From: an uncultured Sulfurovum sp.
GTDB lineage: Bacteria > Campylobacterota > Campylobacteria > Campylobacterales > Sulfurovaceae
Length of the DNA stretch: 6,369 nucleotides
Reading direction: 5' to 3'
NCBI GenBank assembly: GCA_937938065.1
Contig: CALDBH010000058.1
Coordinates: forward strand, 1 to 6,369
The position numbers were made by a program, and so were the translations under genes. Positions within the stretch are counted from its first letter, which is position 1. Each line of letters opens with the position of its first letter. Below the pieces are notes generated by a model. That model was not told the DNA's origin, searched no databases, and saw nothing but the letters and a program-made list of their open reading frames with translations. Below, piece after piece: positions 6,315 through 6,369 of the stretch.

Positions 6315-6369
6315 TTGAAAAATTTAGTTGCATATATTACTACCGGTTTCCCTTCATTGGAATTTACAG
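6315..6369 (+). CDS. trpA: Tryptophan synthase alpha chain, N-terminal fragment (cut by window end)
   Basis: Only 18 codons are visible, reading MKNLVAYITTGFPSLEFT if TTG at 6315 is the start. LVAYITTGFP is the first beta strand and loop of the TrpA barrel, the enzyme that cleaves indole-3-glycerol phosphate to indole and glyceraldehyde-3-phosphate and channels indole to TrpB. The start lacks the roughly 18-residue leading helix of the E. coli enzyme. An in-frame ATG at 6267 would add 16 residues, but it sits in the TATAAT promoter element and has no Shine-Dalgarno. The gene is transcribed divergently from panB and appears to have its own promoter. The rest, including the catalytic glutamate and aspartate, lies outside the window, so the call rests on a short match. 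Confidence 0.82.
   Translation, partial: MKNLVAYITTGFPSLEFT

Overview
The window looks like chromosomal core DNA from a member of the Campylobacterota (Epsilonproteobacteria), most like a Sulfurovum/Sulfurimonas-type autotroph. This placement is an inference from three things: the moderately AT-rich base composition; a two-component pair of the ArsR/ArsS (Helicobacter) and RacR/RacS (Campylobacter) type, with the kinase H-box HELKTPITKGR; and a tryptophan synthase alpha chain with a very short N-terminus. No mobile element, CRISPR array, tRNA or rRNA is visible. Coding density is very high, and no stretch longer than 300 bases lacks a gene.

Layout. Positions 48-1352 (+) encode a soluble iron-sulfur protein of the GlcF/GlpC family, with two [4Fe-4S] ferredoxin motifs and two CCG domains. 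It ends on a TTAA shared with the stop codon of the convergent gene, and its probable intrinsic terminator lies inside that neighbour's last codons. Positions 1349-6145 (-) hold five tightly packed genes that read as one operon in the order panB, ruvB, an AI-2E/PerM-family membrane protein, an OmpR-type response regulator and a sensor histidine kinase. The junctions are TAATG (panB/ruvB), an 11-14 nt overlap (ruvB/AI-2E), a 19 nt gap with a strong Shine-Dalgarno (AI-2E/regulator) and ATGA (regulator/kinase). A 169-base divergent intergenic region (6146-6314) separates panB from the first 18 codons of trpA (6315-6369, +), which runs off the window.

Functionally the operon is mixed: pantothenate/CoA synthesis (PanB), Holliday-junction branch migration (RuvB), a membrane permease of uncertain substrate, and an envelope-sensing two-component system. 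Only the last two genes clearly work together. The others appear to be co-transcribed housekeeping genes.

The most interesting point is the response regulator. Its full receiver domain, including the acidic Asp pair needed for phosphorylation, lies in frame upstream of the first ATG, but no ATG, GTG or TTG precedes it. The best start is an ATT codon at 3270 with a well-placed Shine-Dalgarno. A default gene call would start at 3195 and lose the first 25 residues. Other points are the terminator embedded in the kinase gene, the degenerate G1 box of the kinase, and a stop-free segment without a start codon in the panB leader that may be a dispersed repeat or gene relic. I found no convincing evidence of a wholly new biological system.
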